DNA from: a bacterium
GTDB lineage: Bacteria > Hinthialibacterota > Hinthialibacteria > OLB16
Assembly (NCBI GenBank): GCA_022072055.1
Contig: JAJVIK010000010.1
Span: forward strand, 186,001 to 250,000
Direction of reading: 5' to 3'
DNA length: 64,000 bases
A program made the position numbers and the translations under genes. Below are positions 9,089 to 17,466 of the stretch, in pieces; the stretch's first letter is position 1, and each line of letters starts with the position of its first letter. The notes under the pieces were generated by a model. It was given only the letters and a program-made list of their open reading frames with translations, was not told the origin of the DNA and searched no databases.

Positions 9089-9091
9089 TCA
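9056..9091 (+). repeat. left copy of 36-bp direct repeat flanking the HEPN-MNT cassette
   Basis: The sequence GAGGGGATTATTCTCTCGGG and the following 16 bases through TGATCA recur at 9905-9940 with one mismatch (G versus A at the sixth base). This copy supplies the last ten codons and stop of the permease; its final TCA is the stop codon of the MNT gene on the other strand. The single mismatch is at a synonymous third position of a glycine codon. Confidence 0.95.
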
Positions 9092-9457
9092 AAGCGCCTT
9101 GCCGGGCGCCGTCTCCTCATCCGAACCGCCACGTTGGTGGGGGATGACAATCCCTTCACGCCGCGCGATTTCGACAATCGTGCTGGCATCATCCTCTTCC
9201 CATTGCCTCACACCACATGGGATCGGCTCGATACGGTCATCCACTCGCGCCGCAACATGCCACAGGGAATAAACCTCCTTTCGGTCACGAGCGCCGTCAA
9301 ACCTAGGAGAGACGACCAGCAAATCAATGTCACTCCACCTATCCGCCCTGCCGCTTACTTGAGAACCAAACAGGACTCCAAAGGAAACTGGTATCCCCTT
9401 CCGATCCACAACTTCGAGGAACTTCCGAACGGAGTTCACAACTGATTCTTCAACCAC
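9089..9457 (-). CDS. MNT-type minimal nucleotidyltransferase (putative antitoxin)
   Basis: 122 residues with the nucleotidyltransferase signature GS-x9-SDIDLLVV (Gly31-Ser32, Asp43, Asp45). It starts with GTG, preceded by GGAGG at 7 nt. It overlaps the end of the HEPN gene by 22 bp, the standard order for HEPN-MNT pairs in which the nucleotidyltransferase neutralises the HEPN protein, in studied cases by AMPylation. Its stop codon lies in the left direct repeat, so the gene reaches exactly to the cassette border. Confidence 0.82.
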   Translation of the reverse strand: MVEESVVNSVRKFLEVVDRKGIPVSFGVLFGSQVSGRADRWSDIDLLVVSPRFDGARDRKEVYSLWHVAARVDDRIEPIPCGVRQWEEDDASTIVEIARREGIVIPHQRGGSDEETAPGKAL

Positions 9458-9816
9458 AGGAAAACCTCCTCACACCTGGCGACCAAATCACGAGCTTCTC
9501 CGGAGTCAGGAGCCTCTTGGTCAATTTCAGGATACCTTCCCCCAACCTGGAAACTGTTCATTTGCGCCAGAAGGTCAAACCAGGGCTCTTGAACCTCCAG
9601 GGATGCCATCTCCAAGAGGCGGGTCAAGCGGTGAATTCTTGGGGCCAGATCTTGAGTCGTTCGGCAAACATGCGCCTTGAGCATTTTCTCCAATGCCAAG
9701 TGAATGAAGAACAAACCCTCTAGCGTGTCTCCCCATTCAATAATGCGAACGCCCAGGGACCAGCTCTTCTCTGCTCCTTCGCGCCAATGATCCACCTGTT
9801 TCCGTATATCGACCAC
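9436..9816 (-). CDS. HEPN-domain protein (putative toxin partner of MNT)
   Basis: 126 residues, all-helical, with the HEPN core FIHLALEKMLKAHV and the conserved P-x-IHRL turn. Starts with GTG; a TACAAT hexamer lies only a few bases upstream, so a leaderless transcript is possible. The canonical Rx4-6H RNase motif of well-studied HEPN toxins is not evident, which leaves its enzymatic activity uncertain. It may belong to the short HEPN class (PF05168) whose role with MNT is less clear. It forms a two-gene operon with the nucleotidyltransferase inside the repeat-flanked cassette. Confidence 0.78.
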   Translation of the reverse strand: MVDIRKQVDHWREGAEKSWSLGVRIIEWGDTLEGLFFIHLALEKMLKAHVCRTTQDLAPRIHRLTRLLEMASLEVQEPWFDLLAQMNSFQVGGRYPEIDQEAPDSGEARDLVARCEEVFLWLKNQL

Positions 9817-9904
9817 ATACGCATTGTACTTTGAGGGGAATCATGGGGAAAGGCGGACGTTACCGGCTTGATTGTCAACCGGAAATCACGTCACCAGGGG
9901 TTGA

Positions 9905-9940
9905 GAGGGAATTATTCTCTCGGGAATCAAGGGGTGATCA
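9905..9940 (+). repeat. right copy of 36-bp direct repeat flanking the HEPN-MNT cassette
   Basis: Matches 9056-9091 at 35 of 36 bases. It still spells the permease C-terminus (EGIILSGIKG-stop) although it is no longer attached to the gene, and its terminal TCA forms the stop codon of the Gfo/Idh gene on the minus strand. Removing one repeat unit (849 bp) would restore two convergent genes that meet at TGATCA. Confidence 0.95.
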
Positions 9941-11272
9941 GCCTAAACTCCACCCCTCCCGTCGCGGCGGATTCACATACACGTTGGCCTCGGGAACATT
10001 GGTGATCTTCATATTCTCACTGTCCCAAACAAGCTTCTGGCCGGTCCGGATCGCGATGTTGCCGAGCAGGACCGCTTCGGTGAGGGGTCCGGCGAAATCG
10101 AAATTGGAGCCCGCCGGGTCGCCCCCCTTGCAGGCGTCGATCCACTCCTGGTAATGCCCCGGGGACCGGGGCAGCTTCTGGGGAGGAGTCCCGTATTCTT
10201 TGTGTCGCGCTTCGGGGATGAGCTCATGATTCAGAATCTTGCCCTTGTCGCCGATGTAGAGCATGCCATCGCCGCCACCCATCTTCCGGTCGGGTTCAAG
10301 CTCCTCCGGACGGCGCGGCATGAGGCCGCCGTCGTACCAGGTCAGCGTGACCGCGGGCCGGTCCCCCACCGCGGGGAACTCGTAGTGCACGATCGAGGCC
10401 ACGGGCGCGCTTTCGTTGTTGACCTCGGGAGGACACTGCGCGGCGGTCGAGGTCGCCTCCACCGTCGAGGGCGGACCGAGCTTGAGGGCCTTGAAGATCG
10501 CCGAGAAGTTGTGGCACCCGATGTCTCCCAGCACTCCGGTCCCAAAGTCCCACCAACCGCGCCATACGAAAGGATGATAGACCCTTTCCACATAGGGTCT
10601 GAACCGCGCGGGCCCAAGCCACAGATCCCAATCCAGCGTGCCCGGGACAGGCGATTCTCCTTCGGGACGCGGCATGCCCCGTTGGCAGATCGGGGGATTG
10701 CGGTTACACCAACCGTGAATCTCCCGCACCGTTCCGATGGCGCCATCCCAGATCAGCTCGCAGAGCAGGCGCGCCTCCTCCTTGGCCTGCCCCTGGTTGC
10801 CCATCTGAGTCGCCACCTTGGCGTTGCGGGCCGCCTCCGCCACGATGCGGGCCTCCTGGATCGAGTGTGTCAGCGGCTTTTCACAATAAACATGCTTCCC
10901 CATCTGAATCGCCGCCAAGGTGATCGCCGCGTGGGTGTGGTCGGGGGTGGCCACAAGCACGGCGTCAATGTCCTTTTGCTTTTCCAGCATGACCCGAAAG
11001 TCACGGTACCTCTTGGCCTGGGGATACCGGTCAAAGGCCTTTGCGGCATAGGCATCGTCCACATCACACAGCGCCACGATGTTTTCGGTGCTGACTTTGT
11101 CGAGGTCGCCGAACCCCTGCCCCCCAACTCCGATCCCGGCGATATTGAGCTTTTCGTTGGGCGAAACCCGCCGCCCTTGCGCCCTGGCAATCCTCGCGCC
11201 CGCCGCAAGGCCGCCCACCGCAGCCGTGGCTCCCATCAAGAAATGACGCCGTGAGACCTTCGATCCTCGCAT
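9938..11272 (-). CDS. Tat-exported Gfo/Idh/MocA-family oxidoreductase
   Basis: 444 residues. A twin-arginine signal (SRRHFLMGATAAVGGLAAG) precedes a Rossmann domain (IAGIGVGGQGFGD) and the family motif YCEKPLTH with the catalytic-region lysine. The start at 11272 is set by GGAGG 8 nt upstream; the longer track start is a TTG. It probably oxidises or isomerises sugar derivatives outside the cytoplasm with a tightly bound NAD(P), as proposed for many planctomycete-like Tat-Gfo proteins. It is convergent with the sugar importer. The substrate is unknown. Confidence 0.88.
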   Translation of the reverse strand: MRGSKVSRRHFLMGATAAVGGLAAGARIARAQGRRVSPNEKLNIAGIGVGGQGFGDLDKVSTENIVALCDVDDAYAAKAFDRYPQAKRYRDFRVMLEKQKDIDAVLVATPDHTHAAITLAAIQMGKHVYCEKPLTHSIQEARIVAEAARNAKVATQMGNQGQAKEEARLLCELIWDGAIGTVREIHGWCNRNPPICQRGMPRPEGESPVPGTLDWDLWLGPARFRPYVERVYHPFVWRGWWDFGTGVLGDIGCHNFSAIFKALKLGPPSTVEATSTAAQCPPEVNNESAPVASIVHYEFPAVGDRPAVTLTWYDGGLMPRRPEELEPDRKMGGGDGMLYIGDKGKILNHELIPEARHKEYGTPPQKLPRSPGHYQEWIDACKGGDPAGSNFDFAGPLTEAVLLGNIAIRTGQKLVWDSENMKITNVPEANVYVNPPRREGWSLG

Positions 11273-11329
11273 GTTCGCGACCTCCGTCGTGGGTGCTGAC
11301 AAGTGGCAACTGGGTGCCCCAGATTGGAC

Positions 11330-11950
11330 CTACATCACAAGCACAAAATCAAATTCCCCTTTGAGGACTAAGTCCTCCTCTTTCATCCTCATCAGCAGCT
11401 TCGGATTGAAGATCCGGTCGGTTTCGTTCCGGGGTTCGTTGGGGAAATAGAGCTGGGTGGTCAATATCTTACCGTGTGGGGCTTGGACCTTGACGTGCAC
11501 ATGTGGGGTGCGACCGGGGTACATGCCCGGGCGGATGGTCTTCAAACGGAAGCGGCCTTCCTCATCGGCGAACAGATGCCCGCGACAGCGAAACCCCTCG
11601 TTGTCATAGTTCCCATCGGCGTCGGCATGCCAGAAATCCAGGAGCGCTTTCGGAACCGGGGCGCCCTCGGTCGAAAAGACCCGACCTTCCACCCACAGCG
11701 GGTCGCCTTTCATGCCTTCTTCAACAAAGTCGGCGCGCTCCGGGGACTTGGGAGTAAAGAAGGGACCTTCGGTCTGGCTGGGCGTGGGGGCGTGGTCTTC
11801 GCCGCAAGCGGGGGTGGGAGAAAGCGCAAGCAGACCCCCGAGCGCGATCACCTCGGCGGCGAGTGGGGTGGCCAGCAGGGCTGAGCCGAAGTGTCGACGG
11901 GAGAGAGAGCGTCCCACGATCGGCGTGCTTCCATCAATTCGTTCGGGCAT
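11330..11950 (-). CDS. Tat-exported intradiol ring-cleavage dioxygenase
   Basis: 206 residues with a Tat-like leader (SRRHFGSALLATPLAAEV). Core motifs match protocatechuate/catechol intradiol dioxygenases: QTEGPFF, DFWHADADGNYD, and YPGRTPHVHVKV. The four expected Fe(III) ligands are present as Tyr115, Tyr144, His150 and His152. It is shorter than catechol dioxygenases and lacks their N-terminal dimerisation helices, so it belongs to the secreted small intradiol family. Start supported by GGAGGG 8 nt upstream. No other aromatic-degradation genes are nearby, so the physiological substrate is open. Confidence 0.87.
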   Translation of the reverse strand: MPERIDGSTPIVGRSLSRRHFGSALLATPLAAEVIALGGLLALSPTPACGEDHAPTPSQTEGPFFTPKSPERADFVEEGMKGDPLWVEGRVFSTEGAPVPKALLDFWHADADGNYDNEGFRCRGHLFADEEGRFRLKTIRPGMYPGRTPHVHVKVQAPHGKILTTQLYFPNEPRNETDRIFNPKLLMRMKEEDLVLKGEFDFVLVM

Positions 11951-12037
11951 TGGACATTCCCTCCACTTTCCACTTCAGGCAGAAGACGCGAAGTTGGCTC
12001 TCATCCAGCGGGATCGTCACCGGCATTTCCCAAATCC

Positions 12038-14632
12038 TCAGAGTTGGATTTCCTCAACGCTGAATAGCATATCACCGGAGCCGCCCTCCGCAATCTCCAA
12101 ATTTGCGATGGAGAGCATCCGGCGGACATCCTCCATGCAGGCCCGGGTCAGCTCCGAGGTCTCGGCTTTGGCGACCACGCGCGCCTTCGCGACCTCGGCC
12201 TTCATGCTCAACTGCTTGTCCGATTTCTCCTTCCGGACCGCCTCGATCACCGCGAGCGTGGACTCGAAGATCGCGGGATGGCTCGGCGCGGACACCCCCT
12301 CAAACTCAGCCAGGGTGGGCCAAGGGCTACGGTGGACGGAGTCATGCATGCCCATGTCTCCCGAATAGCACCAGTGCCAGACCTCCTCGCAGAGGAATGG
12401 GAGGAACGGGGCAAAGAGCCTCACGATCGTCCGGTGGACCAGGCGCAGGGTCGCGGCGGCCGAGAGCCGACCCACGGTCAGGCCTTCGTCGTAGGTTCTT
12501 GGTTTCACCAACTCAAGGAAGTTGTCGCAGAAGGTCCGCCAGAAAAAGTCCTCGGTGAGGGAGAGCGCCTGGGCATAGTCAAACTCCTCGAATGCGGTCG
12601 TGGCGCGCTCGATCACCGGGCGCAGCTCCGCGATCATCGCGCGGTCGATCTCCGTGACAATCTTCTCCGGACCCAGCAGGGTCGAATCGATCCCCTCGAA
12701 CCGTCCAAGCACGAACTTGCCGGCATTGAAGATCTTGGTGCAAAGCTTCTTCCCGACCTTGAAGACCTGTTCGTCGTAGGCCGTATCAACTCCCAGCCGC
12801 GCGCGCCCGGCCCAGTAGCGCACGCTATCCGCGCCGAACTGGTCGAGCAGCGGTTCGGGAGTGACCACATTCCCCTGGCTCTTGGACATCTTCTTGCGGT
12901 CGGGATCCAGGATCCATCCGCTGATGACCACATTCCGCCAGGGGATTTCGCCCTCATGGGCGTATGCCTTGAGGATCGTGTAAAAGGCCCAGGTGCGGAT
13001 GATCTCGTGGCTCTGGGGGCGAATGTCCATCGGAAAGAGCTTGGCGTGGCGATCTTTCTCAAAGACCCAGTGGGTGGCGATCTGGGGAGAGAGCGAGCTC
13101 GTGGCCCAGGTGTCGAGCACATCGGGATCGCCGGTGAATCCCCCGGGCTGATCGCGCTGCTCTTCCTTGAAACCGCTCGGAACATCATCCAAGGGGTCCA
13201 CGGGGAGCTCGTCGGGGTCGGGCAGGAGCCGCTGATCGTACTGGACCTGGCCATCCTCCCCGATTCGATACCAAACCGGGATCGGGACCCCGAAATAGCG
13301 CTGACGCGAGAGGCACCAGTCCTGGTTCAGCCCTTCGACCCAGTGCTCGTAGCGAGTCCCCATGTGCGCGGGATGCCACCGGATCTTCCGCCCCTGCTCA
13401 ATCAATTCCGCCTTCTTATCCAGAATCTTCCCGAACCATTGACGGGTGGGGATCAGCTCCAGGGGACGGTCCCCTTTCTCAAAGATTTTCACCGAGTGGG
13501 TGATTTCGAGCTTGGGGCGGTCAATCGCGTCCGGAAGGTTCTCCGCCACCTCGATGATCTTCTTCTGCGCCTGTTGAACCGAAAGGCCCTGAAGCTCGGA
13601 ATAGGCCTCGTTGGCGAAATCCGGATCGAGGCTCTCCCAACCGGTTTGCCCAAACCGAACCGGCAGCAGACGTCCATCCCGTCCCACAATCTGTCGAAGG
13701 GGGAGGTTGAATTTTCGCCACCACTCGACATCGGTCTGATCGCCGAAGGTGCAGACCATGACAATTCCGGTCCCCTTTTCCGGATCGGCGAGGGGATCCG
13801 CTTCGATGGGCACGGGGACATTGAACATCGGGGTGATCGCGCGTTTGCCGAAGAGGCGCTTGTAACGCTCGTCCTCCGGGTGCGCCAGCACCGCCACACA
13901 GGCGGCGAGGAGCTCCGGTCGAGTGGTCGCGATGACCACATGTCCCGGATCGCCGCCCCCTTCGATGCGGAAGCGCAGGTAGTGAAAGGCGCTCTTCTTT
14001 TCCTTGTCGGCCACCTCGGCCTGAGCGATGGCGGTTTGGAAATCCACATCCCACATCACCGGCCGCTCGGCCTGGTAGATTTCCCCCTTGGCGAGCAGCT
14101 CGAGAAAGCTGCGCTGTGAGACGCCGCGGCAGTGACGGTCGATGGTGGCGTATTCCTGATCCCAGTCATAAGAAAGCCCCAGCCGTGTCCAAAGTCGTCG
14201 AAAAGCTTCCTCGTCCTCCTTGGTCACCCGATCGCAGAGCTCGATGAAGTTCTTGCGGCTGACTGGGACGGGATTCCCTTTCCCCCCTCGCTCGCCCTTG
14301 AAACCGGGATCGTAATGCAGGCGCGCGTCGCACTTCACATTGTACAAGTTCTGAACGCGCCGCTCGGTGGGGAGACCGTTGTCGTCCCAGCCGATGGGAA
14401 AGAAGATATTCTTCCCGCGCATGCGCTGAAAGCGGACAATGAAGTCCTGGTGCGAGTAGCTGAACAGGTGCCCCATGTGCAGCGAACCGCTGACCGTGGG
14501 GGGCGGCGTGTCCACCGCGAAGGTCTCCTCGCGCCCACGCGAGGGGTCCCATGCGTACAGGGAACAGGATTTCCAACTTTCGCGCCATTTCGCCTCGGTG
14601 GCGTCGGTCTCGTAGTTTTTCGGCAGTTCCAT
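12038..14632 (-). CDS. valS: valyl-tRNA synthetase, archaeal-like type
   Basis: 864 residues. Class I motifs are HMGH (within TVSGSLHMGHLFSY) and KMSKS, separated by the CP1 editing domain (ATTRPELLAACVAVLAHPED). The segment after HMGH reads GWDDNGLPTERRVQNLYNV instead of the bacterial TDHAGIAT form. This places it with the archaeal-like ValS found in some bacteria. It ends soon after the anticodon-binding domain and lacks the C-terminal coiled coil of E. coli-type ValS. Start at 14632 has GGAG 8 nt upstream; the ORF-track start adds 30 unsupported codons. Confidence 0.93.
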   Translation of the reverse strand: MELPKNYETDATEAKWRESWKSCSLYAWDPSRGREETFAVDTPPPTVSGSLHMGHLFSYSHQDFIVRFQRMRGKNIFFPIGWDDNGLPTERRVQNLYNVKCDARLHYDPGFKGERGGKGNPVPVSRKNFIELCDRVTKEDEEAFRRLWTRLGLSYDWDQEYATIDRHCRGVSQRSFLELLAKGEIYQAERPVMWDVDFQTAIAQAEVADKEKKSAFHYLRFRIEGGGDPGHVVIATTRPELLAACVAVLAHPEDERYKRLFGKRAITPMFNVPVPIEADPLADPEKGTGIVMVCTFGDQTDVEWWRKFNLPLRQIVGRDGRLLPVRFGQTGWESLDPDFANEAYSELQGLSVQQAQKKIIEVAENLPDAIDRPKLEITHSVKIFEKGDRPLELIPTRQWFGKILDKKAELIEQGRKIRWHPAHMGTRYEHWVEGLNQDWCLSRQRYFGVPIPVWYRIGEDGQVQYDQRLLPDPDELPVDPLDDVPSGFKEEQRDQPGGFTGDPDVLDTWATSSLSPQIATHWVFEKDRHAKLFPMDIRPQSHEIIRTWAFYTILKAYAHEGEIPWRNVVISGWILDPDRKKMSKSQGNVVTPEPLLDQFGADSVRYWAGRARLGVDTAYDEQVFKVGKKLCTKIFNAGKFVLGRFEGIDSTLLGPEKIVTEIDRAMIAELRPVIERATTAFEEFDYAQALSLTEDFFWRTFCDNFLELVKPRTYDEGLTVGRLSAAATLRLVHRTIVRLFAPFLPFLCEEVWHWCYSGDMGMHDSVHRSPWPTLAEFEGVSAPSHPAIFESTLAVIEAVRKEKSDKQLSMKAEVAKARVVAKAETSELTRACMEDVRRMLSIANLEIAEGGSGDMLFSVEEIQL

Positions 14633-14752
14633 TGACAGCTCCAAGGAGTTCCCGCGCGAGGGATGATCCACTCCCATCGCTTGCGGGGTGAAAGAAAGCA
14701 CTCTACCAAAGGGCCCCATCAATCGAAAGAAGCCCTCGAATCCCCCAGCCTC

Positions 14753-17143
14753 TCAGACCTCCTCATAAACCCGCACTTCGTAGATCCGGGCGGATGGGGC
14801 GCCGTTGGTGGCTTCCACCCGAATCCGCAGGGCATCCGAGCGGACCTTGTCGATTCGGTGAAGGCGGCGGCGGGAGTAATTGTCGCGAACTTCCGCGAGG
14901 GATTGCCAGCTCCCGCCGATTCGGGCCTCGAGCGTGTAGTCCTTGACACAATCCGGGTAGCGGAAAAGCGGGGCGGTCTCGCGCCGAAGGGGATTGGTGT
15001 CGAAGGTCAGTTGCACGAGGTTGAAACTCTGGGGGGAGTCCCAGCCAAGCTCGATCCACGCGGGGAGAGGAGCGGCCGGGTCCGAAACCCAGATATTGGT
15101 CCAAGTGTCCGGACGGTTGGTCCCGGCGATGACATTCCGCGGCGAATACGGCTGACTCTCCGGGAAGACTTGAAGACAGAGGGCGTTCCCCTGATTGATC
15201 GGTCGCCAGCGCCGTTCGCCCGGAAGGTCCGCCGGGGTGCTTCCGACCGGAATTCGAGAAGGCTCAGTCGGGGCGTGCGAATAGGCTTTCCAAAAAACCC
15301 CGGGGTGAGCGCCGGTGTACACATAGTAGAGGCGACTCGGCTCCACGCGCGCGTTCAAGGCGAAACGGACCCACTCCTCCCGCCCGGCCGGGACCCTGGC
15401 GCGGGCCTCCGCCAGGTCCGGGTTGGACCGGAAGTCCCACACGCTCTCGGCGGCGCGAAGGCCCAAGCGGATTTCAGCATCCTCCCTGAGGTTGGATCGG
15501 AGCAGGAGTTGGACCGCCTCGATATGGTCGCCGGAAATGGGGAAGAGCTGGGCGTGGGGGAAGATCAGCTCCCGTTCGCGGTCCGGGTCGGGGAACTCCA
15601 GCTTGGCTTGGCTGCTCGCGGTCACACGGCTCGCTTGGCGCGCGAGGTCGAGTGGGTCCTCGTTGGCCACTCCCGGGATATGACCATCCTGACGGAGGAT
15701 CATTTGTTGGAGCTCCTTGACGTGCGCTTCGGCGATGCCGCGCGGACCGGTGGAGTGCTTTTTGCACAAGGCGGCGGCGGTCCCCACCGCCTGGCCGACA
15801 ATGCTCCCGGTGGAGAGGACCCGCGAGGAGGAGAAGGCCACATACGACCCGCTGATCGGACGTCCCGCCATCATCAGGTTGGGGATGTTCCGGGAGTAGA
15901 GCGCCCGCAGGGGAATCCCATACACCGAAGTCCCCCGGCTTTCCCAGTTCGCGTTGGTGTGCGGGGAGGGATAGGGCTCTTCCTTCCGATTCAGGATCCC
16001 CCCCTGGACATGGATATCAATCCCCCAACAACCATAGGCGACCGCGTCGGGGAGCGTCTTCGGGTCCTGAAGGTGCTGCTGGGTGAGCACATAGTCCCCC
16101 ACGATTCGGCGACATTCCCGCTTGTAGGGCCAGAAACCCACGAACTCCAGCCCATAGTTCTCCGCGCCGTGGTCGCCGTGGTTCTTGATGTGGTCCCAGA
16201 CCCCGAGCAGTTGACGCAGGGCTTCGTGACGGATCTCTTCATTATCGGTGATGGGGTGGTGCGGGGCGCCGACCTCGATCCACCAATACCCCCCCTCAAT
16301 GTACTGGTGATTGCGCGCGGGAAGGTCCGCCTCGGACTCGAAGAGAGCGGCCCATTCGGGTCGCTTGAACGGAACCGGCTTGCCGGTGTCCACGGCGCGG
16401 AAGAAGAGGGTGTTTCCCATCACCTTTTCGTCCGCTTCCGGAGGCGCGAGCGGTTCGTTGTATTCCGAGCGCGCTTCCCTGCCCCAGCGGTATTCAGCCC
16501 CCGCCAGATGTCCCAGGAATCCATCGCCGCTTGAGTCGATAAAGAGCGGGGCCGACAGCTCGAACGACTTTTCTGTTCCGATTTGAAGGGCGAGGACCGA
16601 ACCGATCCGGTTCTCGCCCTTCATCAAGACCCCGTGCGCGTGAGTGTTCAGAAAGAGACGCAGGTTCGGCTCAAGGAGGACTTTTTCGTAGAGGACCAGG
16701 TCCCAGTGGCAGTTCATGATCCCCTCACGGTACTCAAAGTGGTTGCGGACTCGCTCCTCGGTGTGGAACTCATCGTGGATGCCGCCCTCTTTGATCCAAG
16801 GCTGGTGGCCGGAGTTGTTCTCGGGGAAGAGCTTGACCTCGCTGGAGGAGTTGCCGCCAAGCATCGAGCGGTTGTGGACCAGGGCGACTCGAAGCCCGTT
16901 GCGGGCGGCGGCGATGGCGGCGGTGGTCCCGGCGATTCCCCCGCCGACCACCACCAAATCGAATTCCTCCCGGATCGGATCATTCCCCGAAATTCCCTGG
17001 GTAGAGCGGTGATTGGCCGGTCCGGATCCCGGCCCCTGGAACGGCTGGGCGGAGGCCACCGCGCTCGGAGCGAGCCATTTCTCAAGGAGACCCCCCGAAA
17101 GAATCGCGCTGATTGTTCGGAAAAAACCGCGCCTTCCAGCCAT
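14753..17143 (-). CDS. secreted FAD-dependent oxidoreductase with C-terminal beta-sandwich
   Basis: About 796 residues. A Tat-like leader (GRRGFFRTISAIL) is followed by a GxGxxG FAD site (VVVGGGIAGTTAAIAAARNG) and a second FAD contact (MMAGRPISGSYVAF), the pattern of the FAD-dependent family once annotated as xanthan-lyase-like. The last 250 or so residues resemble a discoidin/galactose-binding sandwich (ELGWDSPQSFNLVQLTFDT). Start chosen at 17143, where the signal begins; its Shine-Dalgarno sequence is modest. Likely acts on sugars or polysaccharides in the periplasm, by analogy with neighbours. Confidence 0.78.
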   Translation of the reverse strand: MAGRRGFFRTISAILSGGLLEKWLAPSAVASAQPFQGPGSGPANHRSTQGISGNDPIREEFDLVVVGGGIAGTTAAIAAARNGLRVALVHNRSMLGGNSSSEVKLFPENNSGHQPWIKEGGIHDEFHTEERVRNHFEYREGIMNCHWDLVLYEKVLLEPNLRLFLNTHAHGVLMKGENRIGSVLALQIGTEKSFELSAPLFIDSSGDGFLGHLAGAEYRWGREARSEYNEPLAPPEADEKVMGNTLFFRAVDTGKPVPFKRPEWAALFESEADLPARNHQYIEGGYWWIEVGAPHHPITDNEEIRHEALRQLLGVWDHIKNHGDHGAENYGLEFVGFWPYKRECRRIVGDYVLTQQHLQDPKTLPDAVAYGCWGIDIHVQGGILNRKEEPYPSPHTNANWESRGTSVYGIPLRALYSRNIPNLMMAGRPISGSYVAFSSSRVLSTGSIVGQAVGTAAALCKKHSTGPRGIAEAHVKELQQMILRQDGHIPGVANEDPLDLARQASRVTASSQAKLEFPDPDRERELIFPHAQLFPISGDHIEAVQLLLRSNLREDAEIRLGLRAAESVWDFRSNPDLAEARARVPAGREEWVRFALNARVEPSRLYYVYTGAHPGVFWKAYSHAPTEPSRIPVGSTPADLPGERRWRPINQGNALCLQVFPESQPYSPRNVIAGTNRPDTWTNIWVSDPAAPLPAWIELGWDSPQSFNLVQLTFDTNPLRRETAPLFRYPDCVKDYTLEARIGGSWQSLAEVRDNYSRRRLHRIDKVRSDALRIRVEATNGAPSARIYEVRVYEEV

Positions 17144-17264
17144 GGGAATCACCCTTTCCGAGACCAAGATACATACCACACTACACCGTCCAGCCATGAT
17201 TCAACGCTCGGCCGACGGCGCTGTCCGGATGCTAACAAATTCAGACTCCATTCAAAAGTTGAGG

Positions 17265-17292
17265 TTGATTTTCTCGTTCAGAGGCGTAGAAT
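17265..17292 (+). promoter_or_regulatory. candidate sigma-70 promoter for the pseudopilin gene
   Basis: TTGATT, a 16-bp spacer and TAGAAT. This would start transcription near 17299 and give a leader of about 170 nt containing the hairpin at 17400. Consensus match only. Confidence 0.4.
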
Positions 17293-17399
17293 TCCCCCTG
17301 TCTCCATGTGGATGCCTCGGATTCCCGCGGGGAACTGAGGAGTCGGTGTGTGAGGTGGAATTTCAGAAAGGAAGGAGGGTGCTCAGCTTGTCGGAAGGA

Positions 17400-17421
17400 C
17401 TGCTTCCGATAGAGGAAGCAG
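17400..17421 (+). promoter_or_regulatory. leader hairpin upstream of the pseudopilin gene
   Basis: CTGCTTCC, a GATAGA loop, then GGAAGCAG: a perfect 8-bp stem 45 bp before the start codon. There is no immediate U-run, so it is more likely an mRNA stability or translation element than a terminator. Confidence 0.4.
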
Positions 17422-17466
17422 CATGGATTGCGCTTTTTCAGACCATTGAATGAAGGAGTTTGTCCC

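Larger units (their letters stand above)
17144..17466. other. intergenic region upstream of the pseudopilin gene
   Basis: 323 bp between divergent genes. It contains a candidate sigma-70 promoter for the pseudopilin and a perfect 8-bp hairpin in its leader, both listed separately. No gene or repeat was recognised in the remainder. Confidence 0.7.

Noticed and set aside
9831-10154. 107-aa plus-strand ORF spanning the right direct repeat
   Set aside because: Formed by the repeat plus the antisense of the Gfo/Idh gene; no Shine-Dalgarno sequence or domain.
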